Assembly: GCA_026874595.1 (NCBI GenBank)
Contig: CM049314.1
Coordinates: 11,402,729-11,466,728 of the forward strand
Source: Sipunculus nudus
Taxonomy: Eukaryota; Annelida; Sipuncula; Golfingiida; Sipunculidae
Length of the DNA stretch: 64,000 nt
Direction of reading: 5' to 3'
Below the pieces are notes generated by a model that did not search any database, was not told the origin of the DNA, and saw nothing but the letters and a program-made list of their open reading frames with translations. The position numbers and the translations under genes are program-made. This document shows, in pieces, positions 25,501 to 39,700 of this stretch (position 1 is the first letter of the stretch; the number at the start of each line of letters is the position of its first letter).

Positions 25501-26929
25501 TGGCGACAATGATCGTAACATGTCCTTTGGAACTATCTGTCCATGGAAATTAGCTACACATTCGAATAGGGAGTCCTAAGACCCAGGTTTGAATGAAACC
25601 TATTATGCAAAATATTATGCAATACAAATAAAGGGTAAACTACACTCCGATCTAAACAAATGAACTAGACATTTAATAATCTCTCGGTTTCCGGTTTCTT
25701 CTAACACAGGGAATGATACTTTTTGAAAGACACCGTTATGACGTCATCATGGGGTACACGTTTGTGCGATACTTCTCAGTAAATTACCAGCCCGGCGTTC
25801 AATTACAAACACCACAAACTACATGATTTCACGGAAGTTTCACTCTAAGGCTAAATATTTAAATATGCATGTCTTGCAAACCTCAAAAGTTGATTGATGA
25901 AAATAAAGTTGTTTATACATAGCTTAACCTAGCACATATTACGTCATTCAGAAATATCTTTCAGTCGGACCAAGAAAGGTTGGTAGTAGGGGATGGTTGT
26001 GTCCATATACTTGTTAATATATACGTTTTCTACACAATAAATCATTCAACACCACATAATCTGAAGTTCTTAAGGATCTACGAACGACGAGGAGAGGTCA
26101 GCTAGGACTTAACAACCATCCTCTGGAAAATACCCTGACACAATCTTTGAATGTGAATAGGTTACGAAAGTTTGAGCTTTCGACAGCATCACGATTCCCT
26201 CTGCATATGCCACTGCATCTTTTTTTGCTCGGTGCAATCATGTTTTTCTCGCTTAAAATACATCTTGTGAATAATAATTAATTAATACTTCATAAAATTC
26301 CCCAATCTTAACATACCATAATTATTTGTAAATCCCTCTATTAAGTCTTTGTCTGAAAACATTTCTGTCATGTTTTCAACGTTTCAGAACGAAGTAATGT
26401 GGGACAGTTTCAATAGGTTTGTTCCATGAGTGGTATAAATGACATATTTGTTTAAAAAAGGAATTCCTCAGTCTATAACAAGCACTATCCAAACAAACTT
26501 ACCGCGTACGGCTATCACTCCACAAAGTTAAATACTGATTGACAGCACAAATCACGTGACACTGCAGTCTGGCCATAATTTACCCCTTCATGAATATTCA
26601 TTTCCCTGAATGTTGCAATGCTAATCAATTACTAAAACAATAATTCCTTAAAATCAACAAACGTTTTAACAATACATTCCACAACAGTTCCAGCATCACA
26701 ATTCATAGATGCAATCACATTTAAAATTGTCTTTTTCCCAACAATCCTATACATGGTTTAAAACTCATGACATATGTCTGGATCTATACCTGAGGTCCTC
26801 AACCAATGAAATATCATTCACAAGATCATGTGATGCTAAACCCTGTTGCCCTTTTGGGGTTAATTTGTCTACAAACCTAGGTAATTAAATTCATATATCC
26901 AATTAAATTAAAACAAGAGGTCGCAAACC

Positions 26930-26998
26930 CTTATGTGCTCACATGATGACGTCCGGTCCGACGACCCTTGTGTGATCACATGATGACGTCCGACCAGT
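26930..26998. repeat. ~34 bp direct duplication with TGACGTCC
   Basis: CACATGATGACGTCCG preceded by CTTATGTG or CTTGTGTG occurs twice in tandem. TGACGTCC resembles a CRE half-palindrome, but a regulatory role is unsupported. Confidence 0.7.
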
Positions 26999-27177
26999 CA
27001 TCTTTAGCGATATAACAAATCTTTTCCACGAGCATGCGCACTAGGCGTAATGATCGTTTCACTTCCGGTATTTATAAATAAACCGAATGTGTAACAGAGA
27101 CTCTGATTTTAAATGTTTTACTTTTGCCATTTAAGATATAATAAATTGTAAACATGTTATTCCTTTGTTGATATAAC

Positions 27178-27240
27178 GGACTCGAACACTCAACGTCTAT
27201 CGTCGCCGATAGGTGTTACCAGTGCGGTGGGAAAAGTCCA
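27178..27240 (-). mobile_element. fragment of a tRNA-like SINE head
   Basis: On the minus strand CCGCACTGGTAACACC resembles an A box and AGTGTTCGAGTCC (27178-27190) a B box, about 35 bases apart. No acceptor-stem complementarity is seen, so this is read as a SINE head rather than a tRNA gene. Confidence 0.35.
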
Positions 27241-27999
27241 TTTGATCAGCTGCTGTGTAGCAATTAGCCGTAAAACCAGGGATGACTCAAGACTAGCGCT
27301 GGGTTAATTAGTAAACGACAGATGACAAGTCTTAAGCAGTTAACCAACATCAAAGGAGCCAATCCTTTTTCAATCCAGGACCTTCCTCTAACCTAAAAAG
27401 AGAGCACAATTTCAAATCCCTCCTGAACGTACGTCCCTGAATCCTTTACCAGTGTCCTTGGATATAAATTTTAGGAATTATGTGAAATATGAAAATTCAA
27501 ATCCTCTTTTTTTCTAGGCCTTTTTAATCGGGCCTTGGAAATTTCATCAAAGAGATATCTGGTCCTAATACTTGTTACCTTTCCACTATCAGGATATAAT
27601 GGAATCCTTTAATTATATATAAATACCAGCCTTCAACCCACTTTTAGTCAACAGACTGTCATACTAAACGCATGATTTTAGACAATATTTGCTCACTATG
27701 TTAATTGCAGTAGCAATTATGTAGCTTTATATGGTTCCTCTATCAGTCGATAATTGCATGGATGTATAACTCTACTGAACCGACATGCGTATACTTTTAC
27801 TCATGGCCAACATTCCGAGACTTTTACGATAATGACACTACTAAAACATGCCTTGGTGCGTTTACCTATACTGTATATGTAAGGTAACTGAACCTTGAAT
27901 CAATTTCTAATCTATAAAACAGTTTTGATTTCTCTTTTACAACCTGACTTTACCCACCGCTGTGCACTGATTCAAACAGAAAGCTCTATTTATTAAAAA

Positions 28000-29625
28000 T
28001 TAATTGCTGGGTGACACAGAAATTAAAAGATGATTAAAAAGATCTTTTGATATCTTTACATCTATGGTGTCCTCTGATATTAATAAACGTGATCTTTTAT
28101 GCATTTTGGTAACGTTACACAAATGGAGCAACCCATATATTGTAAACACTTGAAGATGAATTGAAACATGTATCCTACACCAATTATGTTTCTAAACAAT
28201 ATTTTCTTTTAGACTGGATACACCTGCTTAAGTAATATTCTAACAACATACTGAGCACACAACTAAAGGAAAAAGTCAACAAATTCCAATTTTATCATCA
28301 TATGGATAAAATATGTAAATTAACGAATCAGTTTTTTCTCATATATGATTTGCCCAATTTTAGCAAGCCATGACTGCTGCCATGAACCGGTTATAATGCT
28401 GCATTTACTCATTAAGCTCACTTATCTATAATTATGGAATATTTCCCAACATTTCCCAACAAGTAACGAGAACATAACTGAGATTTGAGTGACAGAGACT
28501 GAAACTAAATAAGGCAACTGCAGACCCAGATATGATGCTTTGAAAAATAAATTCCATCATTTAAACTGCTTGGATGAAATATTGCAAAATTACTTTGGTA
28601 CAGTATAGGCCTCCATGCTTTCTTAACATTGTAAGCAAAAACAGGAAAACAAAATCATGCCAGGCACCTTGGTCCAATTTTCAAAGACAACATATAATGA
28701 AACAACTAATTTTTATGTTACAGCACTACAGACATCAATACGCTCTGCTACAATGGTTATGCTTGTGTGCAATTCTTCCGCAACAGTAACAGCTCTTCAA
28801 TGATAAGGATGATAAATGAATGTGTGTGTGAGTACTGTATGCATGTGTGCCTCAACAATTCTAGACTTTCTACCACACTGCTAATCCCACATTGTGCCAA
28901 AACAGTTTTGCATGACACATGGCTTCTTTTATCACAAACATGGAAAAATCCACAGCAATAAGTACTTATCTCGATCTTCTGATTCCTTGCGATCTACCTG
29001 AGGTTTCTGGGATACATTTTATGGAAATGAAGATGATTTCCAACCAAACAAATCTAACCAAACTGAATTTATTGATATTTTAATGCCCTGTAATCTGCAC
29101 AATCATTGCACAGAACTTTATTAACAGTGGCATAAGAAGCATGAATGCACATGGCACCGATAGGACAGCAAGAAAAAACATAAATAATGGGTAGAACAGT
29201 GGTACATCACGAGTATTCCTAAACTTTACCGAAAGTTTAAATTTAAAAGATAAAAGCAAAACACAGAGATAGCATGGGGACTACAACAGCCATGTTAGAA
29301 GGACTGCTTGCATTTTGAGAATTCAGTTACCTCCTGTATTATGCATAATCAGTACATGGAATAGAATTCCATATTTCTAACTAGCTATCGTAAGCTGCAG
29401 TATAATGAAATCTGTTGTAAGCAATTTTGAAAATGAACAGAAATCTACCTGCTGCTTAAGGACCTAACTGTACAGAAAACTGAGAGAAGCAAAGTTAACT
29501 GAGGGCTTTAAAAATAGGTCAGTGTAATAACCAAGGGAATGTCTGGTGAATAAACCAATAATTAATGGAAGGATGCCATACTCCCACATTCGTGCTTTCC
29601 ACTGTTAATCTCATCACAACCTCTG

Positions 29626-29689
<64 letters not shown>

Positions 29690-30704
29690 TTAAAAAAATT
29701 GATATAACAGTCTCAGGGCCTGAGATAATCTAAAGATAAAGATTTTTTTACAGGTTAGGAAAATCATACTTTTTTTCTTAAATATGTTATTTTTTATTTC
29801 ATTAGATTAATATCATTTTAACACAGAGGCAACATATCCATAAAGTTACATGATCTTGACTTGGGGAAAAATGATCATATGTAGAGTATTTATGTCTTCA
29901 AATTTATGTACTGTAATATAAGAATCCAGGAAGAACACAACTGACATCTTAAGATTTCAACATACACCCAATGGAGTTGACATATCAGCACTGTGAACCC
30001 ACACCAATATGGACAGGCTGGGGATTGTGTGCTTGTAACTCAGATGATGAATCAAGCTTAATATTCATCATAACTTTCAACATGTTAGGGGTCTGCGGTA
30101 CGGCTGTGCTGGTTAACACAAGGTCTTCCAGTCTTCAAGACATATTTCCTGCTGCAATGTCAGGCTGTAACAGGTTTAACTCCTTCTCCGCAGAACAGCG
30201 TGGCTCACAGCCCATCCACACATCCATAACTGGGCCCTTTTCCCTGTGTGTGATTCTGGTGTCAATAAATTGCCGACTCTAAGGTCGATGGTGTCCCGGA
30301 CCAACTAAACCAATTGCCGCTGTCTACTCCTTATACTTTCCAAGTAGGTTTCCATGGAGACCATAATGTATTTTCCTGTATCATATCTGCCAAGGCGGAA
30401 GTCCTGGTTAAGGTAAGGTTACCACATGACATAGTGTTTGTTTGTATTCCTGAGCTCATGCAGTAAGGTTATTCCCAACCTTACACAGGTGTCTGTATAT
30501 ACCCCTCCACACGGTGACACCTGCTGTGCACATGTAATCCTTAGTGATACACACATGTAGGTTTTCCAGAGATTGGAGCACAGTCCACTGGAAGAAGGAA
30601 CATATCCCAATTTTTTGGACACAAAATCTGAATCATCTACACAATGCAGCAGAGGGACACGGTACAAAATACAAAATACAATAAACCTAAGCACGCACAG
30701 ACTG
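28000..30704. other. 3' flank, probably including the 3' UTR of the NALF-like gene
   Basis: The stop codon of the NALF-like frame is at 30705-30707 on the minus strand, so transcription would run on to lower coordinates. No coding segment was seen. Minus-strand AATAAA candidates exist (for example TTTATT on the plus strand near 29068), but none can be chosen. Confidence 0.4.
29629..29686. repeat. (AT)n microsatellite downstream of the NALF-like stop codon
   Basis: About 58 bases of AT alternation, about 1 kb beyond the stop codon on the minus strand. Confidence 0.95.
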
Positions 30705-33700
30705 CTATGTGAGGCCGATTACTCTGTGGTGCTGTATAGTCCTGGTGTGCCATAGGATTGTCAATTGAGCGATGACAGTGCTTAGTACCCCCACACTCCA
30801 CTGCCCCCTGGGGGCGCCACTAGCAGTGCTGTTGCTCGTCCTTGCCCCTACAAAATGTTTCTCACATAATTCTGTATTGTTCTGGTTGAACCCCTCACAT
30901 GGTTCCAAACACACATTGTCTGCAACACCTGTGTTGTTACCATGGTCATATGATGAATCTGAAAATAAAATCTCAAAATTAAACACACCAATTTCATAAC
31001 ACTGGGTTGTTTCATGATTCATTTTAAAATCATCTGTGAACATAAGGCACAAAAAATAATCCATTAACAATGAAATATATATTGACTGAACAAGTGACAG
31101 CTACATATAGTGGAACCACTCCTAGTGTTCAACTCCACGAAGTAGGCACCTCTATATAGCAGGCAGTTTTTGAGTCAATTTTTTTGCTCCCCTTCCTTTA
31201 TTATTCATGTTGCTGGAACCACCTCAACATGTTGGTACCTCTATAAAGGTGGCAGTCTGACCCAGTCCTGAAGATGCCCACAGTAAATAGGTTGTATTTA
31301 TATAATGTAAAACAAAATATCACAGGTCATTTTGGCCTTCAGTACTGGCAAAAAGGTCTGGCCAACAATTGTCTAAACATCAGATTGGAAGTTTTTTTTT
31401 TCCAAGCCATCATATTTTCTAGGATCACAGCATATAAATGAACATATAAACAGTTTGTAAGCTTTAGTAGCACAAGTATTGTAAAGCCAGTCTGTATGTA
31501 TTAGGACTATCCTCATAAGAATGATTTAATTTGTCCTTATTTAAGGTGTCCAAACAGAAGATAATACTGTCAGCTTAAGGTTTCTAGTTCATTCTAAGGA
31601 CTATATTTATGCAGTTAACAAGTACGATCAGAAGCCATCCCCCACCCCCACCCCGAGGCCCAAAACTTGAGCAATATTGGGGAAACAGCCATGGAGTTTA
31701 TGACCTAAGGAATAAGGTCAAGGTAAAAAATATATCGGGTAATAATCTGTGACTGATGACTAATATTGTACTTACAGGTAATCTTTTGAAAATTGGCCAT
31801 ATTAGTGACCTAAAAAAGGTTTGCCCATATAAAAATTAAGAAATAAATTCATCTCAAACCTTAAAAGAATGTCTATCATACAGTAATAGGCTTAATAATT
31901 GACCAAAAACAACCACTGGTCCTACTGCTTAACATGGCTGATAGTCAGCTATATTAATATAAGCAACTGTTAGTTTTTATTATCAAGATTTTTATTCCTT
32001 CTTTTTTTTTTAATTATCAAGATTTATACTGAAAGCATACAACTGTAGGCACTAATCATGGTACATGGTTTTGTACATGGCACAAAACACTGACTTGCTG
32101 ATACAAACTTTTGAGTGAGAGGGGAGGTAAAACCTGCTATTATAAAAAAATCACCATAAGTAGGTTAATACCAGGCCCTGAGTGGTAACCATTTAGCTGC
32201 ACTTGTATGCTTCTTGATCCTGTCATTTCACAATATTTTGCCACTTGATTTTCCAGGCATTGATTTCAACAGTCGCCATGGAAGGAATAGGCTGATTTCA
32301 TCCCAAAACTGGCTCCATATGACCCAATTTTGAGGCCATATAGTGTCTGCTGTTTGGGCAGCAATCATGTAAACATGGGAAGCACCACTTGCCTGACTGC
32401 TGTAAACCTGAGCATGTTACAGTCAGCAGCCTGCAGACAGGGACCATCTGATGTCGTATATGAACAAGGTTCCTGTTCAGGGAGTTTTTTATGAAACACT
32501 TTTTGGACTTACATATTGTGGATGAGATATAAGCTGTGCATGTTTCCTTGTTGTGTTAACAAAAATTTAACATTGCATTTTTTTTTACCAATATGATACA
32601 ATTACCAGTGTTTTGGAAAACCATTAATTTTCCTGTTTACCATTGCTATTTCATATTAAATTACTCTAGATCTCTTTCATAAAAGCAAACTATCACCAAT
32701 CTTTGAAAATTTTTTATTTTCAATGCTTCACTTGTTAAGAAAAAGATTATAAAAGAACAACCATTTTAGAAGTATAATTGTTTAAAATTTGCAATTTTAG
32801 TTTTAAACAATCTACCTTTCTGATCACATTGACTTCCAATCAATAATAGCTTAAAGCTATAGCTATACACTTACATTGTCTGTATAATATTGGTGATATC
32901 TGGTTTATTTTTGTACACATTAATGAACTGTAGGTAATTCCTATCAAGAAAAAGTCCTTGTAGTACCTCAGTGACAGATTTATGAGCCTGTTTATCTATT
33001 AGCTGTTAGTAAACATGATACATGTGCCAATGTTGACAAACAGAAAACAAGGGACCCATGGGTCATGGTGCTCAGCTGAAGCCTAGTTGATTATGTCATT
33101 GAGAAATAATAATGAACATTCATATGTTTCATTAACTAATTAAAATTATTTTATTTAACAAGGGGACGGTATCTATAGACACTTGTCTTTATAAATGATC
33201 TTTCAGGGTTGAAGGACCACTGAAGTATTAATACAGCACCACACATGCATTAGAATTTTTCATGTATACCTGCTAGTAATCTAGCATATACAGTAGGAGG
33301 AGAGATATCAGAACTTGGTTTGGTGGTAATTTATCACACCTGATTCCCGGTAGTTCTCCACTGTGCATGTGCAAATCATCTTGGGGTTCAACATGTGAAA
33401 ATCAGTCATTTTGCATGCTCCATGCTACAGAGCAGCACATTGGAAGAATCCATACTTTTTCCACCACCTCCCATCCTCCACCCTTTGTCAAATTATGGTT
33501 GTACGCTTGTACGCTTGTTAACTTGGCTTTGTGGTTTAATTGTGTCAGCAATGATTCTTTCTTTAATGCCCCGTTTTGCACCTCATTATGTTATATATTG
33601 CTTGATTTCTATTATTTACTGCTTTGTGTTATTATGTTGGGGGTGGCCTATTTTGGTCCCCCTTGCATCATGTCATTGTTTATTATTATAATACTGTATT

Positions 33701-36700
33701 ATTATAATTATATTATTAATAACATCACTAGATGTTCAAGTTCACCTGGCAGTACCTGTTCAGGGGCTAAAATACATGATTATAACTAACTAGTACCGAT
33801 AAATGTCCTCACCCAGGCAATCTTGGACTTTGTTTACTTTTATTCCTAGAATGACTGACATTTAATTTGGGCACTGTCAGCTGGTTACTGGGTCATTTTA
33901 ATAAATGAAATAGGTGACAGACCTTGTTTTCTATCTTTGTTTGATCGAATGAATGGCTGTGTGGTTGAACAAAGTTTAATATAGAATCATTCATCCTGTA
34001 TGATGAGGAGTCAATGCTTTGCTCTCTAACCAGTAATGCTTCTAGTTAGCACTGAACCTCTAGTTCTGCCTGTAAACTTTGACTGTAAAAAACAATATGC
34101 TTCGTGTGCAACAAACTGACCCACATAATCATGATAATTGGCCATTGAATGTATCATTTTCCATGTTCATATATCTAACAAACTACAGTCACACTGCATA
34201 ATATTTCATTCTCATGGGAATAGCTGTATGAGGATAACTGTATGTCAAGGCCCAGATCGGCGATTGGTCCAGACCAAATCCCGTTCAGGGTTTAGGCCGG
34301 ACCAAATCCAGATTGGGATCTGGTCTGGACCAATCGCTGATTGGTCCAGACCAGATGCTGATTGGGATCTGGTCCGGCCTACAGGGCGATTGGTCCAGAC
34401 CAGATGCCGAGGAAAGAGAATGAGTTCCTGTCTGAACTTATCAAGGTTTACGTCAGCCAAGACCTAGATTCAGAGAATCCCTGACAGGCTGTCTGAAATT
34501 ATAACTTTATAATTTAGTATTGACAAATCTAAATTTAGTTTGTTGTCAGCGATAATTATTCTACCTTAATAAGTTAACTTATATTTAAGATTCAATTAAT
34601 TGAGTGATTTTATTCATTTGAATTACTTTTCAAGTCCTTGTATTATTTTTCAATAAAAATTATTATATCAAATATTTTCATCAGATTGTTTATATATTTT
34701 TTATATAACAATTGAACTAGTTAAAGCTGACTCACTGTGTAAATAAGTGTATATATTTGACGCGGTTTGAAGGTAGAATAAATTGTTAGATGGATTACAT
34801 ATAAAAAAGTTAAGTATCATATGAAGTTTTCAGTCTCCAGTTATAAATTATGGATATTCTTTACTTCTATCAACTCATGAACATTTAAGTGAAAAATCCT
34901 GATTTCATGAAAACCAACAATTTATAACTTCTCTTATAAATATTTTCAACTATATATATATGTATATATTCATACTTTGAATACATATATTAATATAAAT
35001 TTAAAATTTTTCACACTACTTGGTTTATTATTTTCATGTCTTAACATTATGGAATATAATGTTTACACCAAAAGCCTGCTCAAGTCTGCTATGGAATCTC
35101 AATCAGTAACTGGTCCAGACTAGATCCCCAACAGGTTTAGGCTAGACTGAATCCCAATCAGTATTTGGTCTGGACCAATTGGGTAGTGGTCTTAACCAAT
35201 CAGCCTAAACCCTGATCGGGATCTGGTCTGGACAAGGGCTGGATCAGATCCCGATTGGGGTTTAGGCTGGACCAAATCCTGATTGAGATCTGGTCTGGGC
35301 CAATCGCTGATTGGTCCAGATTGGGATCTAGGCTTTGACATAGTACACCTGTAGGGCATCTCACCCAGTGACCCATTACAAATAAGGTACCCTGGCATAG
35401 CTGACTTCCAGTGACCAGAAGTGGACTGCCTGTAGCCTGACAATGCAAGTGAATACAAAAACAAATCTAATTTTTAGCTTTTTTTCCCTTTAGTTTTTCC
35501 TTTGTTCTTTGAAGGAACGAAGTCACAGTGACCTAATTTTTGGGCTGGTAGGAGAACTTAGGGACATCTAACTGTATGTTGACTTTTAAATTTATAGGTC
35601 CAAAGGTTTCAAACGGCCTTGTTAACCGACTGATTGTCAGAGGACTGGATTTACGGATGATGGACCAAGGACCATCGCTATAGCTCAGATGACTCATAGT
35701 CAGCTACGCTAAAAATCATGTACCCTAAGGTGTTTGGGTGTATATGTGCGAAGCTGAGAGGTCACAAGTTGCAAACCACCCTTTGGCAAAACATGGATAT
35801 AAACAAAATAAGCAGCCTACATGCGATGGAATCAGTATTGTTTTAGCCATTTTTATCAAAGGTTCAATGGATTATCTTAAGTTAAAAGACATCAGATGTC
35901 AGAATAGGTCCCTTTCAGTGAAGAATATGAATACTAAATATAATCAATAACAGATCAGTGTTTTTTTAAAATTAGGCAGCCTTGAAGTGTAATAATGGCT
36001 TTTTTATGGAAAAGGGAGGTTTTCCTTAATATCTCGAAGGAACAAAGTCCTAGTGACCCAATTTTCGTTATGGTTTCAAAATGTGCCCTGTTAATGGACG
36101 GACGGCCAGACGGACAAAGAACAAAGGACCACAACTATAGCTCAGATGACTTATAGTCCACTGAGCTAAAAACTAAAATATGATTTTGGTTAGAAAAAGT
36201 AGGTCAGAAATGGTTCCATGACCTACTGATCAAATAACCCTATAATTCATGACCATATTTCCAGTACTAATTTGACATCAATTGTAATAGGCATAAGCAA
36301 TATTTACCCAACACCCATAGGAGCAAACATACAAAATACATGGTGAAATTTCAGTCTCTGCCTCTTATTGTGCATATATCAGCCATGTTTTATTGTTTAT
36401 TGATGGTTTATCAGCATGAATCAAACAGAACCATGGGAAAGCTAAAGAACCCGTGGCACACTAATTACTCTCCGAGAATACTTGTTGCTCTCCTTACAAG
36501 TTCACCGATACCAATGCAGCCCTGATTGACTGTCGGTATATTTGCTGCTTTCTCATTGATCTACATCCAGAAGCACTTGGCGTCTCTTTAAAAGGCAGAG
36601 CTCAAACACTGCACGGTGAGTTGTTCTTTATTTTGTGTGTGGAGGGCTTACTGGGAGGCTCCTGAACAAATCAGTGAAGTAACATATCTCTGACAGACAC

Positions 36701-39700
36701 TCCAGAAGCTGTATAATCTGCCGTTGATGTAGCCCCTCCTGTGGCACGAGCCAATACTTCCTAAGCAACCGGTTTTGCTGTCTGACAGTTAAATATTGGT
36801 TCAGTTTTTAATATTTATCAAGCTCCAGCTATTAATGTCATCTTCTGTGGTCCTTGTGAAACACTGATTAGAAGAGAGTTAGTGAACTACTCTCAAGGTT
36901 GGTCATGTTGTTGTAATATTGCTTCATTCAACTTTTTATAAATTACTTGGTTTGCTTTACCAATTTGACCAAGCAATTCCTTATTTTTTAAACCATGCAT
37001 TTTTGCCTGTTTTTGTTGCTTCTGACTCAAGCATTGAGTTAAACATTGGGCAACTGAGGTTTTTTGAGCACTTATGAGCTGATATCTAAGAGTTCATATT
37101 TCCTACCTGTCACTAACAACTATGATCAGAGAATGTTGTTGCCCTAAAGTTCACAGAAAGCAGGCCAATCTGACCTAGTTTTGGGTTTCCTGAGAGATTT
37201 TACCAAGAAATCCAGGCCCCGAATGTAAAGATGTTTCTTAGTCTAAGGGGTTCCAATTTGCTTCCTGCTAAGGGACAGTTGGATAATAGGATGATGCAAG
37301 AGACCAATCACTATAGCTCAGCATGACTGAAGTCAGCTAAGCTAAAATATTTGCAGCCATTTATGAGAAATCTGGTGTTTTGTATATATATACATGATTC
37401 CATATTCAAAGATACAAAGCCATTTTTTTTTACCATGCACATTAGATAATATAGGCCATAGGGACCACATTTTGGATTTTGTGGGAGATTTTAGCAAAAA
37501 ATCATCAGCAAATCAAGTTTAACTTTGTAGGGCTGCTTGTTATGATCTGTGTCCACTGCCCTGTCAAAAGATAATAAAACCAAACATGGTATGGATAGAC
37601 AAGGAAAAAAGGTCATCCAAGTAAACAAATGATCAAAGAAACATTTGTAAACTTAATAACATTTTTATTATAATATTTTTGTAAAATGAAATTTATATCA
37701 ATTTATTGTGCAAGTAAAATAAAGCTTTTTGCTTAAGCATATTTCTGTGTATTTTTTTAAAGAAGAATGTCAATCTGGGAAAATCCAGAATTCTCTCAGG
37801 ACAAATAAGAACTTATATTCTTCAAAGAGAAACTAGATGTGTCGGAATGACATGAATGCCCCCGCCTGGGGCAAATTAGAAACATCTGTTAAATTTTGAA
37901 ACATTTTTTAAGTTCAGGAGGTGTCGTATGGTCAAATGTAGGTCAACAAGGGCAAAATGCAAACTCGATCTGTAACGGGTCATTATCAAGCAACACACCA
38001 AAAATCAGGCCAGTATCTGCAGGCATTGTGAAAAAAAGTCCATACATGTGCATTTTCCATAAAAATGTCTGTCTTTCATGAAATTTTCTATGTTTAAAAG
38101 CCGTAAAACAATCAAAAGTAGGTCAACTGGGACGAAACGTGAACTCGATCTGTAATTGTCATTATCTGCCCATACATATAAAATCAGGGTGGTATCTGCA
38201 GGCATTGAGGAAAAAAGTCAGTACATATGCATTTGTTATGAAAATTTCTATTTTTCATGAAACTTTTTATGTTCAGGAGCAGTCAAATGGTCAAAAGTAG
38301 GTCAACTGGGACAAAACAAGAACTCGATCTGTAACTGGTTATTATCAGCCTACACAACAAAAATCAGGCCCGTATCTGCAGGCACTGCGAAAAAAAGTTC
38401 GTACATGTGCACTTTTTTATGAAATTTTCTATGTTAGAGCATCGTTAAACAGTCAAAAGTAGGTCAACTTGGACAAAACGTAAACTTGATCTGTCATTAT
38501 CTGCCCATACATATAAAATCAGGGTGGTATCTGCAGGCATTGAGGAAAAAAGTCAGTACATATGCATTTGTTATGAAAATTTCTATTTTTCATGAAACTT
38601 CTTATGTTCAGGAGCAGTCAAATGGTCAAAAGTAGGTCAACTGGGACAAAACAAGAACTCGATCTGTAACTGGTTATTATCAGCCTACACAACAAAAATC
38701 AGGCCCGTATCTGCAGGCACTGCGAAAAAAAGTTCGTACATGTGCACTTTTTTATGAAATTTTCTATGTTAGAGCATCGTTAAACAGTCAAAAGTAGGTC
38801 AACTTGGACAAAACGTAAACTTGATCTGTAACTGGTCATTATCTGCCCACACACCAAAAATCAGGCCAATATCTGGAGGTATTGCAAAAAAAAGTCTGTA
38901 CATGTGCATTTGTCATGAAAATTTATATTTTTCATGAAATTTTCTATGTTCAGGAGCCATAAAACGGTCAAAAATAGGTCAACTGGGACAAAACGCGAAC
39001 TTGACCTGTAACTGGTCAATATCTGCCAACACACCAAAAATCAGGCCAATATCTGCAGGCACTGGGAAAAAAAGTCCGTTCATGTGTATTTGTCAAGAAA
39101 ATTTCTATTTTTCATGAAATTTTCTAAGTTAAGGAGGCGTAAAATGTTCAAAAGTAGGTCAACTGGGACGAAACGCGAACTCGATCTGTAACTGATCATT
39201 ATCTGCCCACAGACCAAACATCAGGCCAATATCTGCAAGCATTGTGAAAAAAAGTCCATACATGTGTATTTGTCATGAAAATTTCTATTTTTCATGAAAT
39301 TTTCTAAGTTTAGGAGCCGTAAAACGGTCAAAAGTAGGCTTACTTGGACGAAACGCGTACTCAATCTGTAACTGGTCATTATCTGTCCACACACCAAAAA
39401 CCAGGCCAATATCTGCAGGCATATGGGAAAAAAGTCCGTACAACTGTTTGATTTCGGAATTATGGAAGGACGGAAGGATGGAATGACGGACATGGGTAAA
39501 ACTATATGCCCCGGCCACTTTGTGGCGGGGGCATAAAAAATTGGAGAAAATTAGAACTGTGAGTAATGAGAACTCTCATTCTTCCTTGGGAAAAAATCAT
39601 AATTTTCATTTTCTCCAGGAAAATGTGAATTCTCATTTCCTCCTGGAAAATTCCACATCATCCAAATTCTCATTTTGTCCCTGACATATGTTCAATTGCT

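Larger units (their letters stand above)
17300..28000. other. largely intergenic, no supported gene
   Basis: Contains G-runs (18578-18590, 19915-19928) and a C-run (22007-22023), AT microsatellites, the 106 bp MITE, a tRNA-like fragment near 27.2 kb and a CpG-rich spot near 20.3 kb. Open frames here are short and lack splice signals or recognisable motifs. CpG content is ordinary compared with the region that follows. Confidence 0.5.
33047..37344 (+). mobile_element. cluster of nested Helentron-like copies in the last NALF intron
   Basis: One head (ACAAGGGACCCATGGGTC near 33050, with the palindrome GACCCATGGGTC) is followed by three tails with the hairpin core CTATAGCTCAG..TGACT at 35681-35712, 36138-36168 and 37313-37344. 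Segment 35340-35450 (CATTACAAATAAGGTACCCT..) recurs near 40957 in another copy. Segment 35727-35960 is related to 56806-57090. This indicates several insertions, some truncated. Confidence 0.45.

Noticed and set aside
34138-35464. Open frames rich in Trp/Arg/Gln on both strands
   Set aside because: They are translations of the palindromic GATTGGTCCAGACC repeats.
36463-36525. Small minus-strand exon-like segment with a GTAAGG donor between the two NALF exons
   Set aside because: The flanking exons already join in phase and match the family across the junction. An inserted exon is not needed.
37896-39518. Related minus-strand frames containing MDFFSQCLQILA
   Set aside because: They are translations of the tandem core units of the pearl-like element; stops interrupt most units.
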